From contig JACAAK010000008.1 in assembly GCA_025093985.1 (NCBI GenBank), positions 2,046,001 through 2,110,000 of the forward strand: a stretch of DNA of 64,000 nt. Direction: 5' to 3'. This document shows, in pieces, positions 10,314-22,680 of this stretch (the first letter of the stretch is position 1; every line of letters begins with the position of its first letter). Origin of the DNA: Calvatia gigantea (lineage: Eukaryota; Basidiomycota; Agaricomycetes; Agaricales; Lycoperdaceae). Both the position numbers and the translations under genes were made by a program. The notes below the pieces were generated by a model, which searched no databases, was not told the origin of the DNA, and was given only the letters and a program-made list of their open reading frames with translations.

Positions 10314-12766
10314 GTTCGCCGCATATTGTGTAGGTGGAGGTGGATGCGCGTAAGCGTGGTGATGTGGAGGTGGAGGGGGTGGTGGATGATGTTGTGCCGG
10401 CGGAGGAGGAATCATCTGTTGTTGCTGATGTTGATGTTGCGGGGGGATATGATACCCACCCTGATGCTGCTGTTGCTGAGGTGGAGGCGGTAACGGTGGA
10501 GGAATATGTTGTTGTTGTCCTCCTTGCTGCGTCGAAGGAGACGTCGGATACGGCGGTGGCGGTTGTACCTGCTGGACCTGTCCTTGCATTTGCGGCGGTA
10601 CCTGTTGGACCTGAGAAACCTGTTGAACCTGACCAGAAGCATCAAATCCCTGCGGTTGATACCCTCCACCTCGTCCATCCGACACACTCGGCGGGCCAAG
10701 CGCCATCCCGGGCGGGATATTTACGCCCATAGCTACACCACCAGGTGTATTAGCCTGGGGTGGAGGAATAACCATCGCACCACCACCCGTACCGCCAGCA
10801 CTTGCACCGGCGGCCCCTGCGACGGTCGCACCCGGTGGAGGCGGAATCGTCTGCGGTTGTCCAGCTTGTGGTGGTGGCCATCCACCCTGTTGTTGTGCCA
10901 CCGGCTGAGGCTGTTGCGTATAAGGATGTTGATGTTGCTGATGATGTTGCTGATAATGCGGGTGTGGCGGTTGTTGTTGATGGTGTTGGGCACTATCCAT
11001 AGGCATACCCATACCCAACCCCGACATATTCATCCCCATCCCAACATTCATACTAACCACACCACCGCCGTTGCCCGTTGAGGCATATTCCTCAGTCCGA
11101 CTGCGTTTGTTCTTTCCTGGCATATCGCCAGAATCAACAGAATCCCTATCATGGTCATATTGTTGCCCGGGTTGCGCGAAGGATGATGAAGAGGCACCAC
11201 TACCGCTAGCAGCAGAAGTGGAAGAAGGAGCAGGGAGAGTATTCGAAGGGTATTGTTGATGTGGCGCAGTAAGTGGAAGCGGGAGTGGGTGTTCGAGTGC
11301 TTGAATGGGTCGTTTACGAACGCGGATATCTTTGCGTATACGGATTTTGATGCCTTGATCTGCGAGGGAACAAGATAACGGCGTTGATTCTGTTTCCATA
11401 AAAATAAAAATAAAAAAACCATAGCATATTATAAGTATAAGCGTGAGAACATGACCACGAGATCGGCGGGGAGGTGGAGGGGAGGTGCGTGGAGGGAAAG
11501 GGATCGTACCTTCCATTCCGGGAAACTTTTTAGCGGTGTACACGTAGAAAGGCGCGGAATAGATCGATTTGCAATGACGAACATTATTTCTGAAAAAAAA
11601 AAAAAAAAGGGTCATCGTCAGTCACCGTCAGTCAGTTGAGACAAGGTTCAGATCGGAGGGATGAATGATGGAGGTGAGTTTTGATGAAAGGGGATGATTC
11701 GAGATAAGCAACACGATCCGGGGATATGGTGGGAGATAAACAAAAAAAACAAGAGAGAAACAAATAAAGTATGCAATACAATATGAAATTTGCCCCACAC
11801 TTACCCAACGACTTCGAACAGACTGAGTTTGAGGCGATAACTGCCTTCTGTGCGGACGCTCAGATCTGGGAAGACGAAAAAGCCTGCGTCTGAAAGAGAG
11901 AGGACAAAGGACGTGTAAGTAAAAGACACAGACGTCATTATCATTGAAGATGTAAACGAAGGCACACACGGACCTTCATTATTGTGTTGTGGATCCTTAA
12001 GGTGATACAGACTGGAGACAACAGACCCAGTCGTACAGCGTGTCCTACCATCTTTCAGCCAATGTAGCTCTGCGTCATCGTCTGGCTTTGCCAAGGACGC
12101 AAACATGAAATAATACGGGTTCTGTAGATAGGACTGAGCGTAGGCTGCAGGATCCTGTGGAGGACCTGATTCATGATTTGGGTAATGTGAGTGTGTGGAA
12201 GAAGACCCTGGCGGTGGTGGAGGCGTAGATGGTGGGCTAGATGTAGATGTAGTCGAAGCCGCGGAAGACGACGAAGCTGAGGAGGACGTTGCAAGGGGAT
12301 CGATAACGCGGAGTTGGACAATGGGTGGGGGATCGATGGGTCTTCTGTCCGCTGAAAAGAGAGTGAGGGTGGGTATAAGCAAACGTGGCTGATTAAGGAT
12401 ATTTGCAATGTATCGAATACACACCTTTACCGCCGACACCACACATACGGGCTTGTTTTGGCTCTTGACGGACTATAAGTTCATATATCCTGGCATGATG
12501 AGAGGTAAGTATGGAGCAATCACGGAACTGGGGGATGGTCATCGAAGAGGAAGAAGAGGAGGGTGGATGGATGATTGGAGGGGGGGGGGGGTGCGATGAG
12601 AAATAAGAACGAGTAAAGTGGATGGGGACGGATCCATTCCCTTGGACTCGGGTTGTTCGACAGAAAGCACAGTGTGGAAACGGTGAACACGGCATACTCA
12701 CAGTCTGTCTCGGGAAGCCGACGCCGACGTCGACGCGGTATGTGTTTGTGGACCTGGAGCGGTCAT
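8458..12766 (-). CDS. velB: Velvet-domain regulator, VelB-type, with long Q/P/H-rich tail
   Basis: The exon series on the minus strand gives a velvet factor, a fungal transcription regulator that dimerises with other velvet proteins to control development and secondary metabolism in the nucleus. Exons: 12766-12702, 12489-12425, 12351-11974, 11889-11805, 11589-11510 and 11389 onward; all phases agree. Velvet motifs run IYELIVRQEPKQAR, DRRPIDPPPIVQL, NPYYFMFASL, FFVFPDLSVRTEG, YSAPFYVYTAKKFPGM and QGIKIRIRKDIRVRK. The Ser/Pro-rich insert inside the velvet domain points to VelB rather than VosA or VeA. The frame reaches TAA at 10313-10311 (583 residues). Coding-like Q/P/H-rich sequence continues in shifted frames through a GTAAGT..TTAG intron (8783-8706) to about 8458. 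The start MTAPGPQTH at 12766 was chosen as the nearest ATG to the domain; the frame is open further upstream, so a longer N-terminus is possible. Confidence 0.85.
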
Positions 12767-13974
12767 CGAGGAAAGTACTAGAGGGACAAGTGTTGGCTCA
12801 ACGGAGGATGTACGAATAACAGACGATGAGCTAGGCCTAGCACCTTGGCTGAACCACACACTCGGCTCACCACTCCCCTGGATCCACTTTCCCACACCAC
12901 ACATCTGGCTCTCCCACATGCCGCACACGGCTTCTCTTAAGCTCAAGGTTTGGATACTCGGCATCCTCCGTCCCTTCACTGCTACTTTGCCACAACTCTG
13001 TCCCACACCCCGCCGACCTCGATCACGCCAGCGACCTCGACTAGACCACCCGATATGGTATTTCTCTTTCCACACCCGGTACACGAGCCTAGCTGGCCCA
13101 AAGCCCTGGTCCTTGGGTTTCTACCCATGTCATCTCACATGCCCGCTAACTAGTGTGCAATGACGATGCTGGGCTTTGTGTACTGGGCGCTTCTCTCTCT
13201 AGAGACCCCAGCGCTAAAAATGACAATAAGGTCCTTCTCTTGGTAATCATACTTCAAACTTCGTTCCTAAATCGGGATTGCCTCGCCGCATCTCGGGAAG
13301 GGTCGACGGTCCATATTGGCAGAAGATCCCCACAAAATTTTCCCATTTGCATTGTGTTTCATTTTAGACCCCATGCCTTGCCCACGAGGCAGAGGTTAAT
13401 TGACAACTCATTCAGAAAATTGAGAGAGGGGAGGGTGTCGCTTGACATTAGGCCATGATGGACACCAAGGACTTACGACCAAGTGGCTTGGGAGTAGCAA
13501 CACACTTGCGTCAGTGAAGAAGAAAACCGTGCAATGACATCATTTTAAAACTGCGAAACCGTAATCGCAGCCCAAAAAAAAACGCTCGATGAGTGAAGGA
13601 AGACACAAATATGACGACATGTCACGACATATTAGATCGACGATTCTGACATGAAGAAGTTAGTAAATAAGTCATTTTGCACGGGATTACGGATACTTAC
13701 ATACCAACGCACCGTCGGCTGCAACATATGAGCCCAAAAAAAGTCTTTTTCGCCCTTCGTAAAATGAATGCGTCAAAGTATCTATCACCAGCCTAGCCGT
13801 ATCCTCGCGGTCAACCAGTCATAAACCATATTAACGACCTTCATATGAATCATATCCTCGTCAAATGAATGTGCATACCACCAAGGATACGTCATCTCCC
13901 TATTCAAGCATATTTCCTTACTCCGACCCTCCAGGAAGTACCGTCATCTGGCTTTGCATGACTTCCCGAGAGCT
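12767..13974. other. velB upstream region, nothing else identified
   Basis: This is the 5' flank of velB on the minus strand. The velB frame stays open back to 13084, so the first part may still be transcribed or coding. I recognised no other gene, RNA or repeat in this stretch. Confidence 0.35.
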
Positions 13975-14380
13975 TCCCACAGTTCTTTCGAGAAGCCCAA
14001 CATACCCGCCTCCTAACACATCGAGTCCACTGAAGATTTCAATATTTCAATTTGAAAGAAGAGCAGCCATTAGAAGGTCTCAGAAGCTTCAATCGCCCGG
14101 ATTCTTCACCGGATGTAATTGTGCGTTCTTCCGTGAATATCGTGATATCGGCAGGACCACATGGCGTCAGTACAATCCGACTGTCATCTATTATATGTAC
14201 TTTGAATGATCTACCCAGGAGCTTCCTTACGTCCTTTTCGAAAACAATAATATATGTATTCGCCTCCTGACACATTGAGAAGGCCGCAGAAGTCCGTGGC
14301 CATCCTTCACCGGGCGCAATATTGCGCAAGTTCTTCCATGTGATTATGATATTGGCTAGTACCACATGGTGTGAGTACAG
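13975..14380. repeat. diverged tandem duplication, about 200-bp unit
   Basis: Two adjacent blocks share an ordered set of words. The first block (about 13975-14170) has TTTCGAGAAG, CGCCTCCTAACACAT, TTCACCGG, GTTCTTCCGTG and ACCACATGGCGTCAGTACA. The second (about 14225-14380) has TTTTCGAAAA, CGCCTCCTGACACAT, TTCACCGG, GTTCTTCCATG and ACCACATGGTGTGAGTACA. Frames on the minus strand are partly open but encode no family I recognise. It is probably an old tandem duplication of an unidentified sequence. Confidence 0.5.
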
Positions 14381-15589
14381 TTCGCAGTTTAATAGTTAAT
14401 ATTTAATATCTAATACTCATACCCGCGCACACATCATAGAAGTTCGGAAATGGAAGGTAGCCTAACCCAAGCAAATCTTGAGAGGGGTACTAAACTTGTG
14501 TACTAAGTGGGGTGGTCAATGTCATTTACAGCCGCACCTTTTGTTAAGTCCCTACGGACACAAAAAGCATAAAACCACCCATCACTTTCTCCGACAAATC
14601 ACCTGCACGTCTTCAAGGAATAACAAATTCACAAAGATAAAATAACGGGGTGATAAGCCCGAGGGCAATGGTACTTTCTACTGGACAGTGTGCGGTAAAC
14701 GCAAGGCTGCGTTGGAGCGCTCCAGGTTGAGGTTCCCTCCATACCCGCGACACTCCATCTGGAGATGAGGGGGGAGGGGAATCATTACATATCGTTATTT
14801 CAATAAGTAATCCGGCACACACTCCGCGTGTGGGACCGCGCTCGTGAATTACTGAATAAAAGCACCACAAAGAAGTTGTGGCTGCCTGCCGCGAAGGGAG
14901 CTCCCCCACGTGTAAACCTGGCCTTGAATTTCGTATTACAACAATGAGCAATGAACAAAAAAAGAAAAGAAAGGAAGGGAAGGCGGAGAGAAAAATATGA
15001 TATGCCCAGAAATATCGATATTCCATAACTCCGATAACAACCCCATCCCAATTCGGCCACCTCAACAAAAAAAAACTACACCCCCAAAACCCTTATAGCT
15101 ATTTACAATACCCACGAACCGGCCCCGAATCCATAACCCACAAATCTACGTTCCCCATCTTGAGCTTAATCCACAAGGGCAAGGGCAACCCAAGCATGTG
15201 TGTATGTACCAAACCCCCTAAAAAATAAAACAGGGTTCGGTTTTGATGGAACTCCGGCACCTGCATTTAGGGATTCCTGGCATAAAGATTGGGACCCAGG
15301 GATCCCGACTATCGTTTGTCCCGGGGATTCGGATTCTAAGATACCAAGATACGACACCTAGGCGCTAGGGCCATCATTGTCGCGTGGATCGTGGGCGTTT
15401 GATCCGGGGTCTCCGAGGGGGAGGGCTCGGTGCGGATAAATCTGGAATATAGGTTTATAATTAGGAGGGTCACAAAACACGACGAATTGACTTGTCTCTC
15501 GTGAACCACAGCAATTTTCAGAGGAGTGGCGACAAAAAAAGACGGTTATCGTGTTATTGAGTCTGATCTTCATAAAATGGATTAAAAAT
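14381..15589. other. no gene seen
   Basis: The only sizeable minus-strand frame (14613-15068) has mixed composition without a domain and is not supported by splice sites or similarity within the window. I see nothing else here. Confidence 0.35.
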
Positions 15590-15910
15590 ACACAATAGTA
15601 CAACAACATATCGCAGTATCGCCTTTATTACACGGGACACACGCGACTAGTCCCTCAACTCTTTAATATCCGTCCATCATCCGACAAACATGTCGCTTTG
15701 GCCACAGGTATCGGACCCTACCGGTTAGTAAAGCCACGATACACTCACTCCGTATTGGGTTCTCTGGAAGTTTCTCCCCAGTGGGAGAGGAGGGCGGTTG
15801 TTCTGCTGGATCCTCCGGTCCTCTGGGGCTGGAACTCATGGCGCTTGGTAGTTCGATATCTTGTGGTCCCACAAACCGCGAACAAAGATGTCGCCATGCG
15901 TTGATCCTTT
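15590..15910 (-). pseudogene. partial duplicate of the last exon of DUF6534 copy C
   Basis: This segment matches the 3' end of the DUF6534 gene at 16424-18397. Both encode NARRHLR/NAWRHLC, PRDIELLSAM/PQDIELPSAM and EKPPENPIRS/EKLPENPIRS in the same order. Both also share the non-coding words TTTAATATCCGTCC and CACTCACTCCGTATTGGGTTCTCTG-type sequence downstream (split by small differences). The similarity stops at the AAG acceptor preceding the last exon, and no upstream DUF6534 exons are found. This is therefore a truncated duplicate about 700 bp downstream of its parent on the same strand. It is unlikely to be functional. Confidence 0.7.
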
Positions 15911-16423
15911 ATGTAAGGCATAGGCGTAGAAATCACCCGCATCAAGATTTGGAGCGCTTCAGGATCTAGAGTCCTATGCCTAGACCGTTTTCCCCGGGGC
16001 TTGGGATTCTGTATTGATACTTCGCCGGGGTCGAGTGTGGGTCGTGAGCGCCCGATCTGGGAGGAAAGAGGGGGGGGGAGGGTTGGGTGGGTATATCTGG
16101 ATTGAGGATGGAGAAGGAAGGGGTTCGGGTGGTGCAACAAAAATGCATTGTCGGGGAGGGCGAAATCCTGTGCCCGTTTGCCAAAGTCATAAAACGCGGC
16201 GTTGACGGCCCTTTGGGAATGATAGAGATTTTATGGTATCGGCAGGCCGAATGACGGCAAGTGTAGTCATCGCATTATACCTATTTATTAACGCAGCGGA
16301 AATAAAAATACCTATTAGTACAACTTATTGTCCTCAGCGCGCCGCCAGCTTAGCCTCATTTCTTTAATATCCGTCCGACGTCCGACAAGCCTGTCGCATA
16401 ACCGTAAGTATAAGTCCCACCGG

Positions 16424-18397
16424 TCACTTAACCATAATCACAGCCCACTTACTCCGTATTGGGTTCTCTGGGGGTTTCTCCTCAGCAGGAGAGGTGCCGG
16501 TTGTTATGCTCGATCCACCAGTCTCGTGCGACTGGAATTGCATGGCGCTCAGCAACTCGATATCTCGTGGTCTTGAGAATTGTGAGCGGAGATGCCGCCG
16601 TGCATTAATCCTTTGTTCAAAGCATGTCGGGGAAGAGTGTTTCTTGCTTTGTAAAGAGAACTCACATCGCTAGCACCGAGTTGGCATATACTGGACATTT
16701 CGTCAGTCGCACGTTTGAGTGAGAATGAACAAAGAATGCGCACGTTTGGAAGTTGAGAATGTGGCACCAACAAATAGCAAGACGTCAGGCAATGCCGAGT
16801 ACTGAATCCGCACCCATCAGTATCCTTTGTTGTTATATTTTTCACCAGGTGAAATCTCACGAACCAGAGCCATGTAGATAATCGCGATGATACTATAATC
16901 GTAAAGCGGCATAAGCGGAGGTTGTTCGAGGTTTGGGCGCAGCAATACTCACGTCGTCAAAAGACCAGAACTGATGAAGAATATGATGATCTTCGAAAGC
17001 ACCACATTACTGGATAAATGGACGCCCTCGACCCTCACTTTGCTCTTGTTCAGCACCAAGCACATTCCAACCGTGATCCCGATATCAACAACGCAGGTAA
17101 TACCGAAAGCATAGTAGAGTATCCACTAGAAAAGAAAGAAAAATGATGTTAATAAATGTTGTGCAGGATATATATCAGTGTTTCAAGCTCACGTTTGCCC
17201 CCGAAGCGAAGTCCAACAGAAATTTCGCTCTTTGGCTATCGCAGAGTCAGTCATGCGAAAAACGGAGGGTGGGAAGCGGACTCACAGCTCAATTAAGAAC
17301 ACTGGGCAGCACAAGGGTATCAGTGACCGTTGTCAAGAAAGAGACCAGCTAAGGACGAACCAATCACAGCGGCTGTTGACGTCAGGGAATTTTATGGGTC
17401 AAAATCCAGTGGGATAATCAGGTCAAAATCACGCACAAAGTGCTAAGAACCATCCACAAACAGCGAAGATCTACAAAGTGGTGAGGGCACTTTTTTTACG
17501 GATCACGAAATAGACTCGTACCCGCACAAGTACGCTTACAAACCGTCCGACATCGAGACTACTCCTTGTAACTGTGACGGCATGAGTTTGAGCAATTCGG
17601 CCAGATCTCAATGCACTCACACAGGTAGATTCTTGACAGATAGATTCTGGAGGTACGGCACAATCAATAACGTTCGGACATCGGGTGCACCAGGACCAAC
17701 GAAATCTCACCCTTGAACAAGCAACATCATAAAAACCTAACTGATGTCATTATGTATTCCCGATTGCATCACCGACGTGTGCGGAAACTCACATGCAAAT
17801 ATCCGACAGCCTGTATGTTGGAAGTGTCAATGGCCTTGTGATAGGAACATACGGTATGTCTGGGGAAAGGGGACAGACCTTGATGCTCCTGCACCCAGAG
17901 GCGAATCTGAGCAGACAAGTGTGTAGGTGGGACGAGAAAAACACACCATATTACTCGGGCGGCTGCAATGTCATCCCCTATGCCTTTTACCAACCACGAC
18001 CACATCATGTGTATTGAAAAGGCGGAATGGAGTGAATCGACCAAGCTGAGAGCCGCCCACATTAAGAGCCGCCCGGATCATTTGAGCTAGGTATTGAACC
18101 CACCAGATCAGAGCAACCTTTTGGAAAATACATCATACATCATGAGAAAAACTACAACTCGGGTGGCCAGCGAAACTGACGGTTGATTTTAGAATCCGGC
18201 CGTCTTTCGGGTACATCTTGAAGTACTGATAAACCTGGGACAGTGTTATCCCATAGAGCCTAGAATAAGGGCCAAGGCAGATTAATGTGTCGTCTTAGCA
18301 CGGAAAGGCATCACGAAACATACACACTACCAAATACAAAGGTAAAGAACGCTGCTCCTAGTGTTCTTCCAACCTGTTCGGCGAGAGCCATGGCCAT
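16424..18397 (-). CDS. DUF6534-family multi-pass membrane protein (copy C)
   Basis: A third DUF6534 gene. ATG at 18397 starts MAMALAEQVGRTLGAAFFTF. Exon 1 (18397-18324) ends in phase 2 and is followed by LYGITLSQVYQYFKMYPKD, a 14-nt micro-exon at 18117-18104 completing VALI, then LVDSLHSAFSIHMMWSWLVK. A 10-nt exon at 17888-17879 encodes SIK. Next come VFMMLLVQ and the long exon 17125-16953 (YYAFGITCVVDIGITVG, MCLVLNKSK). The last pieces are VYANSVLAM and the tail NARRHLRSQFSRPRDIELL, ending in TGA at 16426-16424. Family members are predicted seven-span membrane proteins of unknown role, abundant in mushroom genomes. It is more diverged from copies A and B than they are from each other. Some central exons were not fully resolved. 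Confidence 0.7.
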
Positions 18398-20539
18398 ACT
18401 TAGTAGTATGGATGAGGGAGAGCGTGCGGCGAGTATGCTGTCAACAGCCAAGAGTTATTCATATAAACCCAGTTTTGGGACTGCTGCCGTTTCGAGATTA
18501 CGGAGCTTATGTTATACGGCAGTAGACTTCCTTGAAGACCAGTTCCTTCTTTTGTGCATTCTAAAGTTGTCATCGTGAGAGGAATCAACGAAATGGCGTG
18601 CAGCATCAAGATAGGAAAAGGATCCGTGCATAACTTTTATCAAATGATTTCGAGCACTGCCCCGCGAAGCAGTGACTCAGTTCTCTCTTCCACCCCGCCT
18701 TGACAGGCTATGACGGTGGCTAAGTACAGTGGCCACTGGCGTTCTTCTAGAATTCCGTTTGAACCTGTAACTGGTTTACTCCAAACAAACTCTTGCTCTG
18801 GGAGTTTGATGGGAGTAACTTTCCACGATTGACGCGTTCGACGGATTGCCACTGACCGGAAATGCACTAAACCAACAAAACGCTAGAAGCACCGCCACTC
18901 AACCCATGATGAACATGCGCTGGAGGTCTGGCTGACCAAGTTGGTTGGTGATCCCCGCTTAATTCCACAGTTTACGAGTGCCGAATTTGATGATTTATGT
19001 GTGTGAACGAATAACAATTCGGTAACAACGTATTATGGGTAGAGCCTGTCCACTTGTTCCTGGGAACTTTCTTCGGATCGACTATCCCGATCATCGAATG
19101 TAACTGAACTACATACTCATGGCGTCTGCAGCTGTCCGTGTTTGCATCGTCGTGCCGCATGCGCACACCTTCCGGGCCAAACAGAAGGCGCATCTGAGAA
19201 GTACAACAGAATTTGGATGTAAACACGGGCGGAGAGAGACTAGGGAAACCTCCAAATTTGAACCCACCCAGTTCGTGGTAAAGGCGGAAGAGCACACCAC
19301 ACTCCGGTCGGGGATTTTGACATATGGCTGTAAAGGATTCGTTTTTGTTGGAGGAAGCATGAATGCATGACCTCTGGCTAAAATTGTCCATCTATCCAGT
19401 AAAAGCGCTGTCCAGGTATCAACAGGAAGCACAAACACCCCACGAGGCCACCGGAATCGGTACAACTTGTGGGAGATTCTCTGAAATATATAGCCGCGAA
19501 TTTCGCTGAAGGTGATACCAAGCAAAAACTTCACATTGACGGACTGAAGTGAGTGGGGTCCTCCGGAGACACCTGGAGTCCGAGAGCTACCTTTCTAAAG
19601 ATAAGTGGGTAGCAGTCCGTGAGCACTTTGCGTTCCTCAAGCCTTAAATAGTAAGATTCTTCTCATGACCCAATTTGTACCAACACGAGTTTCTGGAAAG
19701 CTTTAAGTAAGTATCTCTCGAAGTTGGGATCCTTGGGATCTTGAAATCTATCCTCGATCTCGTGGACTATCATCGTCAAGTCACCGACCAAACAGCTCCT
19801 TTAAAAATCACTCGCGAGCCGAACCAACCGGCCTGGGTCCGAACGATGGAGGACTGAGCACTGAGAGTCTGCATACATCTCCACAACCCCCGTACCCCGT
19901 TTAATCACTAAAAAGATAATCCGTTTCACCGGCCGAAGGCGAAGCTCGTTCCCCACCGAGGTCGCACATAGACCTCAGCCCTGCCTCCCCCCGGTGATTT
20001 CCCGGCAACTCAAGTTCGCTGTTCAGACTCCTTGATACGCGGTAACACGCCACCCTTCACGCCTTTTGGCGTTGAAACGCATGGGCGATATCCCTTCCTG
20101 TCCTGTTTGACGGTTTCTCGTCCATTCCGGCGTCAAAATCTGTTGGTTCTCGCCACCACCGAGGACGCGTGACCTCCACGTCAGGTCGAGGCTTTGGGGC
20201 GGGTTATTCTGCCTCAACCCAGGAAATAAGACGATTCCATATACAAACCTCTCCAATTGGGTGTAACCCCGGAGGGTCCGTTCTCTGGAGGTCGGATGGA
20301 ATCAACGGGCGATTGAAATCTGTAGGATCTAAAAATATACCACAAGCGACGTATGAATTCATTGCTTCTCATTGGGGGTGAGCTGACATAGCCTTGATTA
20401 ACGGCATCCCACCAAAAGCCCAGGCCGTCGGTGAAACGTCTCCCGCACAACGAACGCCCACGTTTGTTAATCAGAATCCCCATATAAAACTCGACGCTTC
20501 TTCCTTTCCTCTAACCTCTTCCATCCTCAGTCAGACCTA
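18398..20539. other. unresolved stretch with unrecognised minus-strand frames
   Basis: The divergent interval between DUF6534 copies C and B. The minus strand at 19534-19109 reads FLLGITFSEIRGYIFQRISH and onward for 141 codons. Another frame at 18867-18640 is open. They share no motif with known families that I can see and could be remnants of a further gene. 19860-20030 is rich in CCCC and CCGG words and contains no open frame of note. Confidence 0.3.
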
Positions 20540-22680
20540 ATGTCACAGGACATGAACTCAAGTCGGGGTGGTGGAGATACCTTAGCTGCGCCCTTCGTGG
20601 GCTTCGTTATTGGAACAATGTATGTTCTCAAAAACCCCTCTGGCTTATCTGTCACTTATAGCTGAGTAGGCTTTTTGGCGTCACACTTCTTCAAACCCAC
20701 CAATACTTCCTGCGATACCCCAATGATTCGAAATTCTCCAAGTTAAAGGTATACTCGGCATCTTCTAGTACCCATTAGGCGATCACTCAATAATCGCAGG
20801 TGGTCGCAATCTTGTGTGTTCGAATACTCCTTTCAGCCCATAAGGCAAGCCCCTTTGACATCGATCTCCGTCCACAGCGCTCTCGACCTCCTACATTTCG
20901 TATTCTCGGCAAACCTCATGTATACCTTCCTCATCTTGAATTTCGGAGTCGCTGAGGCCTCGACGAAAAACGTCTGGTTCGTTGAAATTAGCAAACCATG
21001 TGTTTCCACTGATTCAGAGACTGAACCGGGTTTTCTTCAGGAGTCTCAAGGTAACATTCATGTCTCTCGAACACCAAGACATCTCACAGACCAACTTGCG
21101 CCCAGGCCCTGGCAACCACTCAAGCAAGTGCCGCATTTGTCTCTTCTATTCTTCCTTGATTTACCGACGTCACCATCATTTGTCAGGCCATCTTGATTAT
21201 CTTTGTGCAGTCGTGAGTTCATGATTCCAAGCACGGTAGATCAGCCAAAGTGATGTGATAAAATAGGCTTTATCTTCAGCGGATACACATGCGTAGGTGT
21301 GATGCTTCTTATCTCCATCACGAGGATCAATGCCATCACGAGCAGTTTCCAACATTCCCGGACTGAACGGGACAGCCTTCTCAAGGCTAATAAACGTGAG
21401 GGTGTATCTCGAAAGATTTAGAGCCTTTCGGAACGTGCTGATTCGTCTGAACCATCTACAGGGTGTAATAGGTTTAATTATCCCTTACGCCCTTGGTAAG
21501 GTATTCCATAGTGAGTCCAGAAAGTATATTAATGGCATTGTTGTTCTAGCTATCGCAATTAGTGAGCCTCGATAGTCTTGTGATCTGCTGGGAAGGGCTA
21601 AAATATGTTGACTCGCCTCGACAGTCTGCTGCTATCAACTGTGAGTGTCCTCACACCGGTATGACTTCTGAGAATATACTTACTGTTTTACTAATTACAG
21701 GCAGAGAGTAAAGGTCATCTTAAGCCTGACTCCAGACTTCGCAGTGCGTTTTGGCTAAGATTTACTTTCAAGCATTGTCTGATCTATCAGCGGTGACAGT
21801 GGGCCGTATATCTCGCGTTCAGTTCTTCAGCGATCATTGATATCGCCATAACGTCTATGATGTGCTTCGTATTGCACAAACATAGAATCGACATTGGCGT
21901 CAATATTAGCCACCAGTTCGATCGTGTGATACTGGGCCTAATTAGATATGCGCTGACCACCGGATTACTGACAGCGTAAGTCATTGGCGTTTTTGTGAAC
22001 GGTGTTGATATTGACTGCACGATGTTCCGTAGGTTTGCTTCAATAATGGTCATCGTTTTGGTGAGTCTTAAACATTTTGCCCGTTGCTTCAAGCTGCTAG
22101 ACGTTCTACTTAGTTTGCCGCTGCCCCCAATTCACTCACCTATATCGCTGTAATGTTTTCGGTAACGAGACGTGAGCCAGCCTTCCCTTCCCGTATGGCA
22201 CCGAGATTCTGACGTGTTATGCAGTGTACTCCAACTCCGTTCTCGCCCTGTTAGTATATTTTGTTTTTCCAGGCTACTACTTCCTGACTGTAATTCAGAT
22301 TGAACGTACGCAAACAACATTATCCCGACTTCCAACTCGTCGATTCTCAAGATCTCGCACCTTTGAGCGCCATCGTCTTTGGTGGTCCCGTGGCACCCCC
22401 ATCCATCCGTTCCCGCAGCAGACGCAATGCTTCAGATCTTAGTGTGGATGTTATCCCCGATCCGAAACAAAACACACGGCTTCCCGGGACTAACGGTAGT
22501 TCCGACTCAAAGTTGGAGTGTGACATTGAAGCGCGGGGTAGGGATGGGCATGAGGAAGTAGATTTGTTTTCACCTTATTATAGCCCGTTGGAGAATAGGA
22601 AGCAGATGGGCACGTTGTTGCAAGTGCGCGAACCTGAGGAGTTCAAGGGAATGGGCTTCTTTGACTTTTGGAAAGGTTAG
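20540..22680 (+). CDS. DUF6534-family multi-pass membrane protein (copy B)
   Basis: The plus-strand counterpart of copy A. ATG at 20540 begins MSQDMNSSRGGGDTLAAPFV. Exon 1 ends in AT before GTATGT, and exon 2 resumes RLFGVTLLQTHQYFLRYPND. Three micro-exons follow at the same places as in copy A: 14 nt at 20800-20813 (VVAI), 10 nt at 21041-21050 (SLK) and 18 nt at 21106-21123 (ALATTQ), the last with a GC donor GCAAGT. Later landmarks are AILIIFVQ, GVIGLIIPYALG, WAVYLAFSSSAIIDIAITS, MMCFVLHKHR, RYALTTGLLTA, VYSNSVLAL and the terminal exon LNVRKQHYPDF through FFDFWKG with TAG at 22678-22680. Membrane topology is about seven spans. Function unknown. It appears intact, though several middle exon borders remain approximate. 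Confidence 0.72.

Noticed and set aside
8648..11081. Long plus-strand frames opposite velB (for example 9499-10302)
   Set aside because: They are composition shadows of CAG/CAA and CCN repeats; the minus strand has velvet motifs, correct splice sites and protein-like tails.
12577..12591. G-run as a functional quadruplex in velB intron 1
   Set aside because: A single run of G without the four spaced tracts needed; more likely slippage.
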